From: an uncultured Opitutaceae bacterium | GTDB lineage: Bacteria; Verrucomicrobiota; Verrucomicrobiia; Opitutales; Opitutaceae | Reading direction: 5' to 3' | DNA length: 33,684 bases | Assembly (NCBI GenBank): GCA_937889545.1 | Contig: CALAOT010000094.1 | Coordinates: 1-33,684 of the forward strand | In this document: in pieces, positions 25,965 to 33,577 of the stretch | Position numbering within the stretch: position 1 is the stretch's first letter | How the letters are laid out: every line of letters begins with the position of its first letter | Translations under genes and position numbers: made by a program | Notes under the pieces: generated by a model | What the model saw: only the letters and a program-made list of their open reading frames with translations | Told to the model about the DNA's origin: nothing | The model's database searches: none

Positions 25965-26915
25965 ATGAAAACTCCACTCGTGCCACTTCTTCTCGCCATG
26001 ATGGTTCCCGGCGGCCTCCTTGCGTCCCCAGAAAAGAGCGACGATCCGGCAAGCCTGCCGAGGAAGCGGGTGCTCTTCTTCACGAAATCTTCGGGGTACG
26101 AGCACTCCGTGATCAAGGATCCCTCCAAGCCATTCACCGCGTTCCCGGGAAGCGCCGTGCCGGGCCTGTCCTTCCAGGTCCTCAAGACGCTGGGCGCCCG
26201 CAACAACATCGAGTTCGTCTTCTCGAAGGACGGAAGCCTCTTCAAGCCCGCGTACCTCGCGCAGTTTGACGCGTTCTTCTTCTACACGACGGGCGACCTT
26301 ACGGAGGCGGGCACCGACGGGAACCCCCCCATGACGGCCGAGGGCAAGGCGGCGTTCCTCCAGGCAGTTTTCGAGGGGAAGGGCTTCATCGGGACCCACA
26401 GCGCGACCGACACATTCCATTCGCCCGGAGGGAAGGACATAAAGGGGGACCGGTTCAGGAGCGACGGCGACAATGCCGACCCGTACATCAAGATGATAGG
26501 CGGCGAGTTCATCAGGCACGGCCAGCAGCAGCCCTCGCACCTGATCGTGGTCGACCCGAAGTTCCCCGGGATCATTTCCGTGCCGACCGACAACCGGATG
26601 CTCGAGGAATGGTACACAATGAAGAACTTCGCGAGCAACCTGCATGTCCTGCTGGTGCAGGACACGTCGGGGATGACCGGGCCCGATTATGCGAGGCCCA
26701 ACTATCCCTCGACCTGGGCGCGCATGTACGGCCAGGGCCGCGTCTTCTACACGAACCTCGGCCACCGCGACGACGTTTGGGCGAGCCCGATGTTCCAGGC
26801 GATCCTGGTGGGAGGGATCGACTGGGCCTTGGGGCGCGTCGATTCGGACGTGGCCCCCAATATCGACCGGGCCGCGCCGCGGGCGGGCGAGCTGCAGGCT
26901 GTGGCCGGCCCGTAG
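25965..26915 (+). CDS. secreted ThuA-like domain protein
   Basis: 316-residue exported protein; a signal peptide covers about 1-20 (LVPLLLAMMVPGGLLA). The mature part matches the ThuA/trehalose-utilisation-like fold of the class I glutamine-amidotransferase superfamily: KRVLFFTKSSGYEH at the start, FDAFFFYTTGD, GKGFIGTHSATDT (the G-x-H segment typical of ThuA), HLIVVDPKFPG, EEWYTMKNF and RVFYTNLGHRDDVW near the end. Such proteins in Verrucomicrobiota and Planctomycetota are linked to carbohydrate use. The ATG at 25965 is preceded by GGGGAG about 14 bases upstream. It is separated from the heme-motif gene by 95 bases. Confidence 0.88.
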   Translation: MKTPLVPLLLAMMVPGGLLASPEKSDDPASLPRKRVLFFTKSSGYEHSVIKDPSKPFTAFPGSAVPGLSFQVLKTLGARNNIEFVFSKDGSLFKPAYLAQFDAFFFYTTGDLTEAGTDGNPPMTAEGKAAFLQAVFEGKGFIGTHSATDTFHSPGGKDIKGDRFRSDGDNADPYIKMIGGEFIRHGQQQPSHLIVVDPKFPGIISVPTDNRMLEEWYTMKNFASNLHVLLVQDTSGMTGPDYARPNYPSTWARMYGQGRVFYTNLGHRDDVWASPMFQAILVGGIDWALGRVDSDVAPNIDRAAPRAGELQAVAGP

Positions 26916-26959
26916 GCTGCGGCGAAAGCGTCGGCGGCGGCCGCGGGCCTCGCCCATCC

Positions 26960-27520
26960 TCAAGGAACGAAGGGTATGAGCGCCTTTGTGCGCTTCCTAT
27001 ACTCGGGGTACGCCTGCGGAAACTGGCGCAGCATCAGCGCCTCCTCGATCCGCAGCTTGGCCCAGAGAGAGATTAGCGCCAATCCGAGAACAAACAGCTG
27101 AATCACCTGGCCGCCGCCGATGCCGGCCCCGGCAAAGGCGGTGAGTATGCCTGTGTAAATGGGGTGGCGGACAAGGCGGTAGGGCCCGTCCACGCCAAGC
27201 TCATGGCCCACCTTGATCGCCGGGTTCCCGCCCCTGTTCCTTCCCAATGTGCGCCGCGCCCAGATGGCTAGCGCCACGCCCGCGGCGCAGACGATGATCC
27301 CCGCCGCCCCCGCCGCGCCAGATGGCGCGTGGAGGGGGCGCCGGAAAAAGCCCGGGTAGGCCCTGAAGATGAGGACGAACAGCCAGACCATCCCGACGCC
27401 GGCCAGCGCTCTCCACGACGGGTTGGCCCGGTACACCGTGGGCTTGTTTTCCCACGCGGAGAGCACCCAATAGGCGACCGCGATCATCCATATGAGGCCG
27501 ATGGCGAGGCTGTAGGACAT
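26960..27520 (-). CDS. ICMT/PEMT-type membrane methyltransferase
   Basis: 186-residue inner-membrane protein with about five spans. The C-terminal half carries the signature of isoprenylcysteine carboxyl methyltransferase and related phospholipid methyltransferases: GPYRLVRHPIYTG with the SAM-binding R-H-P, then the EEALM and YPEYRKRTKALIPF segment. The start at 27520 (MSYSLAIGLI) places the first span at the N-terminus; the longer open frame upstream adds a GC-rich non-hydrophobic stretch. The substrate is unknown. A promoter candidate lies about 100 bases upstream. Confidence 0.85.
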   Translation of the reverse strand: MSYSLAIGLIWMIAVAYWVLSAWENKPTVYRANPSWRALAGVGMVWLFVLIFRAYPGFFRRPLHAPSGAAGAAGIIVCAAGVALAIWARRTLGRNRGGNPAIKVGHELGVDGPYRLVRHPIYTGILTAFAGAGIGGGQVIQLFVLGLALISLWAKLRIEEALMLRQFPQAYPEYRKRTKALIPFVP

Positions 27521-27623
27521 TCCCAGCACGCCAATTTGACAGCGGGGGCCGCTCCGGCGAGCCCAAGATGAAGCCGCGGGACACCCCGGGCCCGGGCCGC
27601 GCCGCCCGCGCCTTGCGGAAGTA

Positions 27624-27652
27624 ATTTTATTGCCTGCCGCCACTCCAGGCAA
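27624..27652 (-). promoter_or_regulatory. candidate sigma-70-type promoter for the membrane methyltransferase gene
   Basis: On the minus strand, TTGCCT (27652-27647), a 17-base spacer and TAAAAT (27629-27624): four and five of six consensus matches at ideal spacing. It lies in a local A/T-rich patch of a GC-rich gap. The leader to the ATG at 27520 would be about 95 bases. Confidence 0.42.
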
Positions 27653-27729
27653 AGTGTCTCAGGATTCCCAGTCATCCCACAGACCCGTCGGTCGCGAGCC
27701 CGCCGAGATTCTCGGTTCGGCCGATCCTG

Positions 27730-29052
27730 GTGGTCGGCCTGCTGTGCGCCATCGTGGGGGTCTTCTTCGCGTACGCCCGCTCCGACGTCGACTGGGAGAT
27801 TCTCCAGACCAAGCACTACTGGTCTGCGGACAAAGCGTACTACGGCGGCTACGCGGCCCAGTTTGTCGCGACGCCGACCGGGTACAGGACGCTGATTGCG
27901 GAGGGGCTGTGCAACTACACGAACATGCTCGCCCTACGGGAGAAGCTGCCCGCCGAGAAGACCCGGCACCCCGTGCAGGGATTCCCCGGCACAGAGCGCC
28001 TGGCCTCGCCCTTTCTGGCCTACGCGCTTCTGCACCTGCCGGGCGAGGAGGCGGACTCGTGGAGCGTCTTCTGGCAGGCAAACGTCCTGCTCTGGCTTCT
28101 CAGCATCTACCTCGCGCACAGGGTTGCCGCGCTCTTCTTCGCGGACCGCTGCACCCCGTGGATTGCCGCGATCCTTGTGGCCCTCTATCCCGCCCTGACG
28201 CTGACCTTCAATGCAATCAAGCAGCAGACGCTGGGAACGACCTACCTGCTCCTTGGCATGTACCTGTTCGAGGGCCGCCTTAGCAGGGCGGGCCCCTTGT
28301 TCAGGGTCGCTGCGCTGGCGGCGCTCATGTTTCTCGGCCAGTTTGCCGACGGCGGCTGGTGGTTTCTGGCCGCGTTCATCTTTTTTCGGGCATGGTGGAT
28401 GCCGGGCCGGAAAAAATGGACGACCATCATCTGCCTGGGAACTGCCGTGGGTCTCTCCGAGCTCTGGCTGGCGTGGCTGGGGGGAATCTACCACCTGCCC
28501 TCGGTTACGCATGCCCTGGGGTTCAGCTATGGCAGGGTGCTCGGGGAAAGCTGGACGTGGCTGAACGCGTGGGCCAGGGGCGCCGACGTGAGCCAGCTGA
28601 GATTTCTCAATTTTCCAGGCTTCACCTTCTTCAGCGTGTACTGGCCCGTGATCTGCAGGGGATTTCTATCGGTTCACGCCCCGCTGCTCCTCGTCGCGGT
28701 GGCCGGGCTTTTCCTCGAGCCGCGCTCGAGGATGTTCACGTGCCTCGCCGTTCCAATGCTTTTCGTCGGGCACAGCGGGATGATAATAGCCGGCTGGCTC
28801 TTCTATTACGGCTACCTCTCGTTCCCGGCCGCGATGATGGTGATCTTCGCGGCTGCGGGGGCATTGGGAAACCTTGCAGGCAGGACGGCGCTCCTTCCCC
28901 GGGTCGCGGCTCTGGCCATTGTCGCGGGCGCATGCTGGAACTTCACCGGCCTGAAGAAGCAGGCGGGGATCTATTACGGCGCAGGCCCCGAATACTACCG
29001 GCGCAACATCGAGGTTCACTACGGGAATGAAAGCAAACGCGTCAGCTATTGA
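27730..29052 (+). CDS. polytopic inner-membrane protein of unknown function
   Basis: 440-residue protein with roughly ten hydrophobic segments. It has the look of a membrane-embedded glycosyltransferase-like (GT-C/ArnT-like) protein: an early luminal-type loop after the first span holding acidic residues (SDVDWEILQTKHYW) and a long loop near 60-95. No catalytic motif is certain. The start is GTG at 27730, which shortens the first span; the open frame continues upstream without ATG, GTG or TTG. The other forward frame just before it begins with GTG at 27654 and reads MSQDSQSSHRP, so a frameshift or unusual start is possible. The end overlaps the next gene by 26 bases. Confidence 0.78.
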   Translation: MVGLLCAIVGVFFAYARSDVDWEILQTKHYWSADKAYYGGYAAQFVATPTGYRTLIAEGLCNYTNMLALREKLPAEKTRHPVQGFPGTERLASPFLAYALLHLPGEEADSWSVFWQANVLLWLLSIYLAHRVAALFFADRCTPWIAAILVALYPALTLTFNAIKQQTLGTTYLLLGMYLFEGRLSRAGPLFRVAALAALMFLGQFADGGWWFLAAFIFFRAWWMPGRKKWTTIICLGTAVGLSELWLAWLGGIYHLPSVTHALGFSYGRVLGESWTWLNAWARGADVSQLRFLNFPGFTFFSVYWPVICRGFLSVHAPLLLVAVAGLFLEPRSRMFTCLAVPMLFVGHSGMIIAGWLFYYGYLSFPAAMMVIFAAAGALGNLAGRTALLPRVAALAIVAGACWNFTGLKKQAGIYYGAGPEYYRRNIEVHYGNESKRVSY

Positions 29053-29731
29053 CCGTCTGCTGGGCCCGGCGGGGCGGATGGGCCATCCCTGGCTCCAGGT
29101 GGGGCTCGGCGGGGCGGTCCTCGGGGGGCTTTACCTTCTTGGCGTGAACCGGAACCTATTGTACCTGAGCATGTTGTTTTCTGCCGCCGTCGTGATGTCA
29201 GCGCTCCTGAGGCGGTGGTGGGCAGCAATGCTCGGTCTCGTGGCCTGTGCATACCTCGCTTGCGTTCCGGCGCCAGTGCCGGACCTTGGACCCCTTTATC
29301 CCGCGCCGCGCGACATACCCGGGGCCGAGAGGATGTGGGTCCGGGCCATCGGAAAAGGGGAGACGTGGACCTATCAGTTCACGGTAGGTGATCTCGTGGG
29401 CCACAGCGAGGGGGCCGCCCCGGCCGGATACCTGTATATCGACGGCCGCAACCTGTCCGGCCTGGTCATCGGCGTGCAGGGAAGAACCCTGGTCGGCGCC
29501 GGATTCTGCAGCAAGAAGAGCGGCCTCGATCATGTGGCGATACCCTTGGGAAACGATACGGCCAACACCTTGGAGGTGACCCTGCGCGGCATGCCGCAGT
29601 CAACTCCCAGGATCTTTCACGGGCCGGAGGTTCACGGGTTTGACGTGTACAGCGACGCGGTCTGGCTCGAGTTCACCCGCAACGAGGATCGCATGATCTA
29701 CCATGCGAAACGGGCCGTGGCGCCGCGGTAG
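29027..29731 (+). CDS. membrane-anchored protein of unknown function
   Basis: 234-residue protein. Residues about 22-43 and 45-85 are hydrophobic (two to three spans), then a soluble beta-rich part of about 150 residues (ERMWVRAIGKGETWTY, GYLYIDGRNLSGL, NDTANTLEVTLRG) that probably faces the periplasm and resembles a jelly-roll or Ig-like sandwich. No family is recognised. The ATG at 29027 overlaps the previous membrane protein gene by 26 bases, so the pair is co-expressed and may form a complex. Confidence 0.78.
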   Translation: MKANASAIDRLLGPAGRMGHPWLQVGLGGAVLGGLYLLGVNRNLLYLSMLFSAAVVMSALLRRWWAAMLGLVACAYLACVPAPVPDLGPLYPAPRDIPGAERMWVRAIGKGETWTYQFTVGDLVGHSEGAAPAGYLYIDGRNLSGLVIGVQGRTLVGAGFCSKKSGLDHVAIPLGNDTANTLEVTLRGMPQSTPRIFHGPEVHGFDVYSDAVWLEFTRNEDRMIYHAKRAVAPR

Positions 29732-29861
29732 GCGCGGGTCCCGGACGCGGCGCCGCCCCACCACCGAAACCCGGCCGGTGCGACGCCGCGCGGGCTTCAA
29801 CGCCTCGGCATGAGGCCGCATGGAGAATTCGCAAGAATTGAAGTGAATCAGCGCCGGAGGG

Positions 29862-29870
29862 TGTTATGCT
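29862..29870 (+). promoter_or_regulatory. extended -10 element before the tandem secreted-protein genes
   Basis: TG-T-TATGCT (29862-29870) is an extended -10 motif, 33 bases upstream of the ATG at 29903. The -35 is poor (TTGAAG at 29838 is 21 bases away), which extended -10 promoters tolerate. The rest of the 171-base gap shows nothing recognised. Confidence 0.33.
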
Positions 29871-29902
29871 AGTATGTCCGACTCCAGCGGAAAAAACGAG
29901 CC

Positions 29903-31138
29903 ATGAGAACATCCCAAAGAATCCATTCACCCATGAAATCAATTGCAGCGCGGTTCCTGTTCCCCGCCGTTGTCGTCGGCGGCATGGTGACGTCGGCAAC
30001 GGCCGGCGCGCAAGAAACGGCGAAGCCCTACACGCTCTTCCTGGGCGCAGAGATATCGGTCGGGCAAGGCAAGGAGCTCTATCCCGTGATCGACGTTTCC
30101 GGAGGTTCCTGGGTGGTCGACATCAGCGGGAAACCGGTCCTTGTCTCCGCAAAGAGCGGTCCGATCAACATGAAGGTCGCCTCATCGCTCAGACTCGCGG
30201 AAATCGTAGCGACAATCTCCAATCTCAAGGCCGACCGCGCCTACACCTTCGATAATGATCCCGCCGTGAAGCTGACGCGTGCGCTCGACAAAGCCGCGAC
30301 ATTGAACGCGGGCTACCACGCTGCCTTGAGCCAGGCTTCCGCCCTCGATATTCTTTCCCTTAGCAATTCGGGAGGGGGCGGCAACAGTCCATCGGCCAGT
30401 GGCGGCATGGCGACCTCCGGCGGTGGCGGGGCGAAGTCGCTCGGTTCTTCATCGGCAACCGCGGACGCGGAGAGCGGCAGTGCGGGCTCAGACCTGTTCT
30501 TCAAGTCGCCGACAGGTGATTCGGGTGGGTACGACGCCCTCGATGTTTTGTTCGACGTCTCGGCGGGAAGGCCCCTAGGCGATCCCTATATCGTGATGAT
30601 CACGCGGTTTCACGAGAGGGGCGCCGAGGCGGGCACCTTCCGAAACCTTGTCTATGCCAAGGAGCTCAACCCAATCGATACAAATGCGGCAAGCGTCCAT
30701 ATCCAGCAGGCGGGGTTTCCGCCGGGCTTTGAGCCGCTAAGCTTCGAGATCCACCTGTACGACCATGGGGACGAAGTCGCGACCAATGTCGCACCGAGGC
30801 ACGTGGCGTTCACGAGCGAGGAGGCTTTCGAATACGTTAAGACGAAATACCTTGAAGCCCACAAGGGCCAGACACTGCCCGCCGTGCCGGTGTTAGGAAA
30901 GCTGCCGAACGACCTGGCTCCCCACCTCGCGGCAGGCAAATACAGCGGGACAATCTATGTCAGGGTCTCAGCGGAAGGCCTTGCCGACGAGCCCTTCCTC
31001 GACGCGGCCTGCTCAAAGAGGATCGAGGACCCTTATCTCGAGTCGGTGGTTCGGGGCCTCCGCTTCAAGCCTGCGCTGGAGCAGGGCAAGCCGGTCGAGG
31101 GTGTCGCTTCATTGAACCTCAGCCAGCTGAGGCTGTAG
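29903..31138 (+). CDS. secreted paralogue 1 with a TonB-C-like C-terminal domain
   Basis: 411-residue exported protein. A signal peptide ends near residue 36 (TSATAGAQ). Residues about 40-150 are a novel N-terminal domain (AEISVGQGKELYPVIDV, SGPINMKV, FDNDPAVKLTRAL). A Gly/Ser-rich linker follows (about 155-200), then a second domain (about 205-320), then a C-terminal segment (YVRVSAEGLADEPF, VVRGLRFKPALEQGKPVEGV) that resembles a TonB C-terminal domain. There is no TonB-like membrane anchor or Pro-rich spacer. The start may instead be the ATG at 29933. A close paralogue follows 187 bases downstream. Confidence 0.8.
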   Translation: MRTSQRIHSPMKSIAARFLFPAVVVGGMVTSATAGAQETAKPYTLFLGAEISVGQGKELYPVIDVSGGSWVVDISGKPVLVSAKSGPINMKVASSLRLAEIVATISNLKADRAYTFDNDPAVKLTRALDKAATLNAGYHAALSQASALDILSLSNSGGGGNSPSASGGMATSGGGGAKSLGSSSATADAESGSAGSDLFFKSPTGDSGGYDALDVLFDVSAGRPLGDPYIVMITRFHERGAEAGTFRNLVYAKELNPIDTNAASVHIQQAGFPPGFEPLSFEIHLYDHGDEVATNVAPRHVAFTSEEAFEYVKTKYLEAHKGQTLPAVPVLGKLPNDLAPHLAAGKYSGTIYVRVSAEGLADEPFLDAACSKRIEDPYLESVVRGLRFKPALEQGKPVEGVASLNLSQLRL

Positions 31139-31325
31139 ATGAGCGGCTTGCATTTCAGGCACACTGCCGAGCCGCGCCTCCGGCCGACCCATCCCCCCCG
31201 GCGCATGAACCGCCTGTTACGGCGGGGCGCCCCTTTGGGAACATCGGCTGGAACCCTTTTGAGCGGGCGCCGGTCAGTGATGTGTTGCCGGCCAGGCCTG
31301 TCCCCGCGGCGAAGGACCAATTTAT

Positions 31326-32516
31326 ATGCATAATCCAGTGAAAACAATCGCAGTGCGATGCCTGCTTCCCGCAATGGCCGTTTGTGGCGCGATGAGCCCG
31401 GCAACCACCGGCGCGCAGAACACGCAGAAGGCGTACACGCGCTTCATGGGCGCCAACATATCGGTCGAACTCGCCAAGAACATCTACCCCGTCCGGGACG
31501 TCAATGGCTCCTCCTGGGTGATCGATATGAACGGCCAGGAGCAGGTGGTTTCGGGAAAGCAGGGCCCGATCAATCTTAAGATCGTGCCGGTCCTGAAACT
31601 GACGGAGGTCTCGGCCACGATCGCTGGTTTCAAACGGGAGCCGGCATTCTCCTTTGCCAACGACCCCAGCGTGAGGCTGACGAGGGGCCTCAACCAGGCG
31701 GCGGACGTGAGCGGAGGCTACCAGGCTGCCGCGAGCCAGGCGACTGCCATCAATCCCAGTATGATCAATGCGCCGTCGGCAAGCGGCAACCATGCGCCGC
31801 CTCCCACAAACGCGGCCGCGCAGATTTCGGCCGCCGATGCAGGCAAGACCGAGGCGGCCGGAGCGGACGCAAGCGTGGCATTGCAGGGAAAGCAGCAGGA
31901 GGCGGGATACGACGCGATGAGCGTGGATTTCGAGATCTCGTCGCCAAGGCCGCTTCAGGACCCCTACGTAGTCACGATGACGCGCTTTCATCCGAAAGGC
32001 AGCGAGCCGGGCACAGTCCAAAACCTTGTCTATGCAAAGGCGCTGGATCCGATCAGCGCGAATCCGACCAAGGTCCATTTCTCCGAGGAGGGGTTCCCTT
32101 TCGACTACGAGGTGACTGGTTTTGAGCTTCATCTCTACAATGGCGGCATCGAGATCGCGACGAACGTGTCGGAAAAGCGCGAGGTGATGACCCCTGACCG
32201 CGCCTTCGAATATGTTAAGAAGACCTATATCGAGGCCCACAAGGGCGACACGGTGCGCGCGGTGCCCGTGATGGGCGAGCTGCCTGCCGACCTTGCCAGC
32301 CATGTCGCGTCGGGAAAGTACGCTGAGACGGTATATGTCAGGGTTTCAAAGGACGGCCTTGCCGACGAGGCCTTCACTGACAGCGCATGCTCGAAGAAGA
32401 TTGAGGATCCATATCTCGAATCGGTTGTGCGGAGCATCCGTTTCAAGCCCGCGCTGGCCGACGGCAAGCCTGTGGAGGGCGTAGCCTCGTTGAACCTCAG
32501 CAAGCTGGGATCCTAG
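31326..32516 (+). CDS. secreted paralogue 2 with a TonB-C-like C-terminal domain
   Basis: 396-residue exported paralogue of the preceding gene, with the same domain order and many shared blocks: GPINLK, ND-P-S-V-R-L-T-R, LVYAKALDPI, KxxYIEAHKG, SGKYAETVYVRVS, CSKKIEDPYLESVVR, GKPVEGVASLNLS. The linker differs (Ala-rich rather than Gly/Ser-rich) and is the most divergent part. The signal peptide ends near residue 30 (TTGAQ). The nucleotide match with copy 1 extends up to the ATG at 31326, where copy 1 has ATC; GTG at 31338 aligns with the copy 1 ATG at 29933. The two genes are a recent-to-moderate tandem duplication. Confidence 0.82.
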   Translation: MHNPVKTIAVRCLLPAMAVCGAMSPATTGAQNTQKAYTRFMGANISVELAKNIYPVRDVNGSSWVIDMNGQEQVVSGKQGPINLKIVPVLKLTEVSATIAGFKREPAFSFANDPSVRLTRGLNQAADVSGGYQAAASQATAINPSMINAPSASGNHAPPPTNAAAQISAADAGKTEAAGADASVALQGKQQEAGYDAMSVDFEISSPRPLQDPYVVTMTRFHPKGSEPGTVQNLVYAKALDPISANPTKVHFSEEGFPFDYEVTGFELHLYNGGIEIATNVSEKREVMTPDRAFEYVKKTYIEAHKGDTVRAVPVMGELPADLASHVASGKYAETVYVRVSKDGLADEAFTDSACSKKIEDPYLESVVRSIRFKPALADGKPVEGVASLNLSKLGS

Positions 32517-32545
32517 GGAGCGGTGCCCGGATTATCTCCGCTCCC
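32516..32545 (+). terminator. hairpin at the stop codon of secreted paralogue 2
   Basis: GGGAGCGG (32516-32523) pairs perfectly with CCGCTCCC (32538-32545) around a 14-base loop, beginning at the last base of the stop codon. There is no T-run after it. Likely a transcript 3'-end structure. Confidence 0.5.
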
Positions 32546-32572
32546 GTGCGCCGTGATTGCTGTCTGGCGCAC
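32546..32572 (+). repeat. second, adjacent hairpin
   Basis: GTGCGCC (32546-32552) pairs with GGCGCAC (32566-32572), loop 13 bases; the outer C32545-G32573 would extend it but is shared with the first hairpin. The two stems therefore abut. The rest of the gap, 32574-32877, has no gene I can support: a minus-strand reading of about 100 codons and a 158-codon one exist but match nothing. GGGTT-GTT-AACCC at 32827-32839 is a small hairpin or operator-like site just before the next gene. Confidence 0.4.
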
Positions 32573-32877
32573 GGAACGGCATCCCGCATGTGGATCGATT
32601 CTAAGGCACGGTAGTACAACAGGCTCGGAAGTTCGCCTGGATGGTCTGGCGGTAGGGCAGGGGACATTCCAAGGTCATACTCAATTCGCCAGGAATCTGC
32701 CGCAAGGTGTGGGAAGGAGGTGCAGAACGCCGCCCGCACATCCAGCGGGACGGCCCACATCGCCACACGGCCGTGTGCCGCGCAACGTGCGACGAATGGC
32801 ACGGTGGCATCAGTGAACGCTTAATGGGGTTGTTAACCCATGGGAAGGCAGCCTCGCCAGTGCTACCATCTGTGTGT

Positions 32878-33318
32878 ATGAAGACCATACTAGACTTTCG
32901 GCAGGTGGCGTTTGTGTTTGCGCTTGGGCTTGGAGCCCTCGCCCTCGCTGGCACCCGCGCCGTCGCGGCAGTCGTTGGCGCCGAACCCTTCACGGGCCAC
33001 CTGTGGTCCGAGATCAAAGGCGACACGTATGACCAGCGCGACCATTTCGCCGCGGGTGCCAGCCGGTTGTCCGCCAAATTGGGCGAGCAGATTCAGGAAC
33101 TCCGCGCAAAGCGCGCCGAAATGACGACCGACACAAAGGAATGGGACTTCAACATGAAGGAAGTCGAGGAGTGCAGCGTGCTGCTCACGGGCAGGATAGA
33201 AGAGCTCGCGAAGGCCACGACTCCCGAAACCTGGGTCGATGCAAGGGACAAGATCGGCGAGGCATGGAAACGTTCACAACTCGCCGTGGACAAGATGAAT
33301 TCGACGCGCACCACTTGA
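32878..33318 (+). CDS. small secreted helical protein
   Basis: 146-residue exported protein. A signal peptide covers about 1-29 (VAFVFALGLGALALAGTRAVA). The mature 115 residues look almost wholly helical with charged heptad-like stretches (QIQELRAKRAEMTTDTKEW, MKEVEECSVLLTGRIEELAKA), so a periplasmic coiled-coil or helical-bundle protein is likely. There is one Cys in the mature part. No family is recognised. The start at 32878 gives a clean signal peptide; the open frame upstream is unlikely. No ribosome site is obvious. Confidence 0.75.
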   Translation: MKTILDFRQVAFVFALGLGALALAGTRAVAAVVGAEPFTGHLWSEIKGDTYDQRDHFAAGASRLSAKLGEQIQELRAKRAEMTTDTKEWDFNMKEVEECSVLLTGRIEELAKATTPETWVDARDKIGEAWKRSQLAVDKMNSTRTT

Positions 33319-33343
33319 GAGGGGTTTAATTTGGGGGCGGGGT

Positions 33344-33577
33344 TCAGTTTGGCCCGGCGCTGGCTTCCGGGTGCCGGAAGAGGACCGTGACGACCTCTGC
33401 AGGAGTTGGAGATGGCGGCGGCCGAATCAGCACCGCATTGACCACAGCGAGGAAGGCGGCTTTTGCGCCAAGGCCGAGCGCGAACGCTGGGCGCGCAGTG
33501 TCGGCAAGACCGGTGTCGCGAATTAGGCGGCGAGACACCACGAGCAGATTACGGAGAGCCGGGACAAGCGGAGGCAT
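33344..33577 (-). pseudogene. N-terminal fragment of an ADOP/MacB-type permease
   Basis: 77-codon minus-strand frame that reads like the first quarter-domain of a large FtsX/MacB-type permease of the acidobacterial duplicated orphan permease (ADOP) type: ALRNLLVVSRRLIRDTG, then FALGLGAKAAFLAVVNAVL, then IRPPPSPTPAEVVTV. These correspond to the family's L-x-R-x-P-G-F, [26 protein letters not shown] and DRLV segments with several replacements (Ala-Lys for Ala-Asn, for instance). The frame ends at a TGA after RHPEASAGPN, and no homology continues beyond it, so it is a truncated remnant of a protein normally near 800 residues. It could also be a coincidental match, since only about 60 residues align. 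Confidence 0.5.

Noticed and set aside
26900..26959. GGCCCG and CGGGCC arms between the ThuA-like gene and the methyltransferase as a terminator
   Set aside because: The arms are far apart with an irregular GC-rich interior; too weak to call.
29838..29870. TTGAAG with TATGCT as a standard promoter
   Set aside because: Spacing is 21 bases, too long for a normal sigma-70 promoter; kept only as an extended -10 candidate.
32601..33077. 158-codon minus-strand open frame across the gap before the helical protein
   Set aside because: Overlaps the signal peptide of the plus-strand gene and has no recognisable domain.
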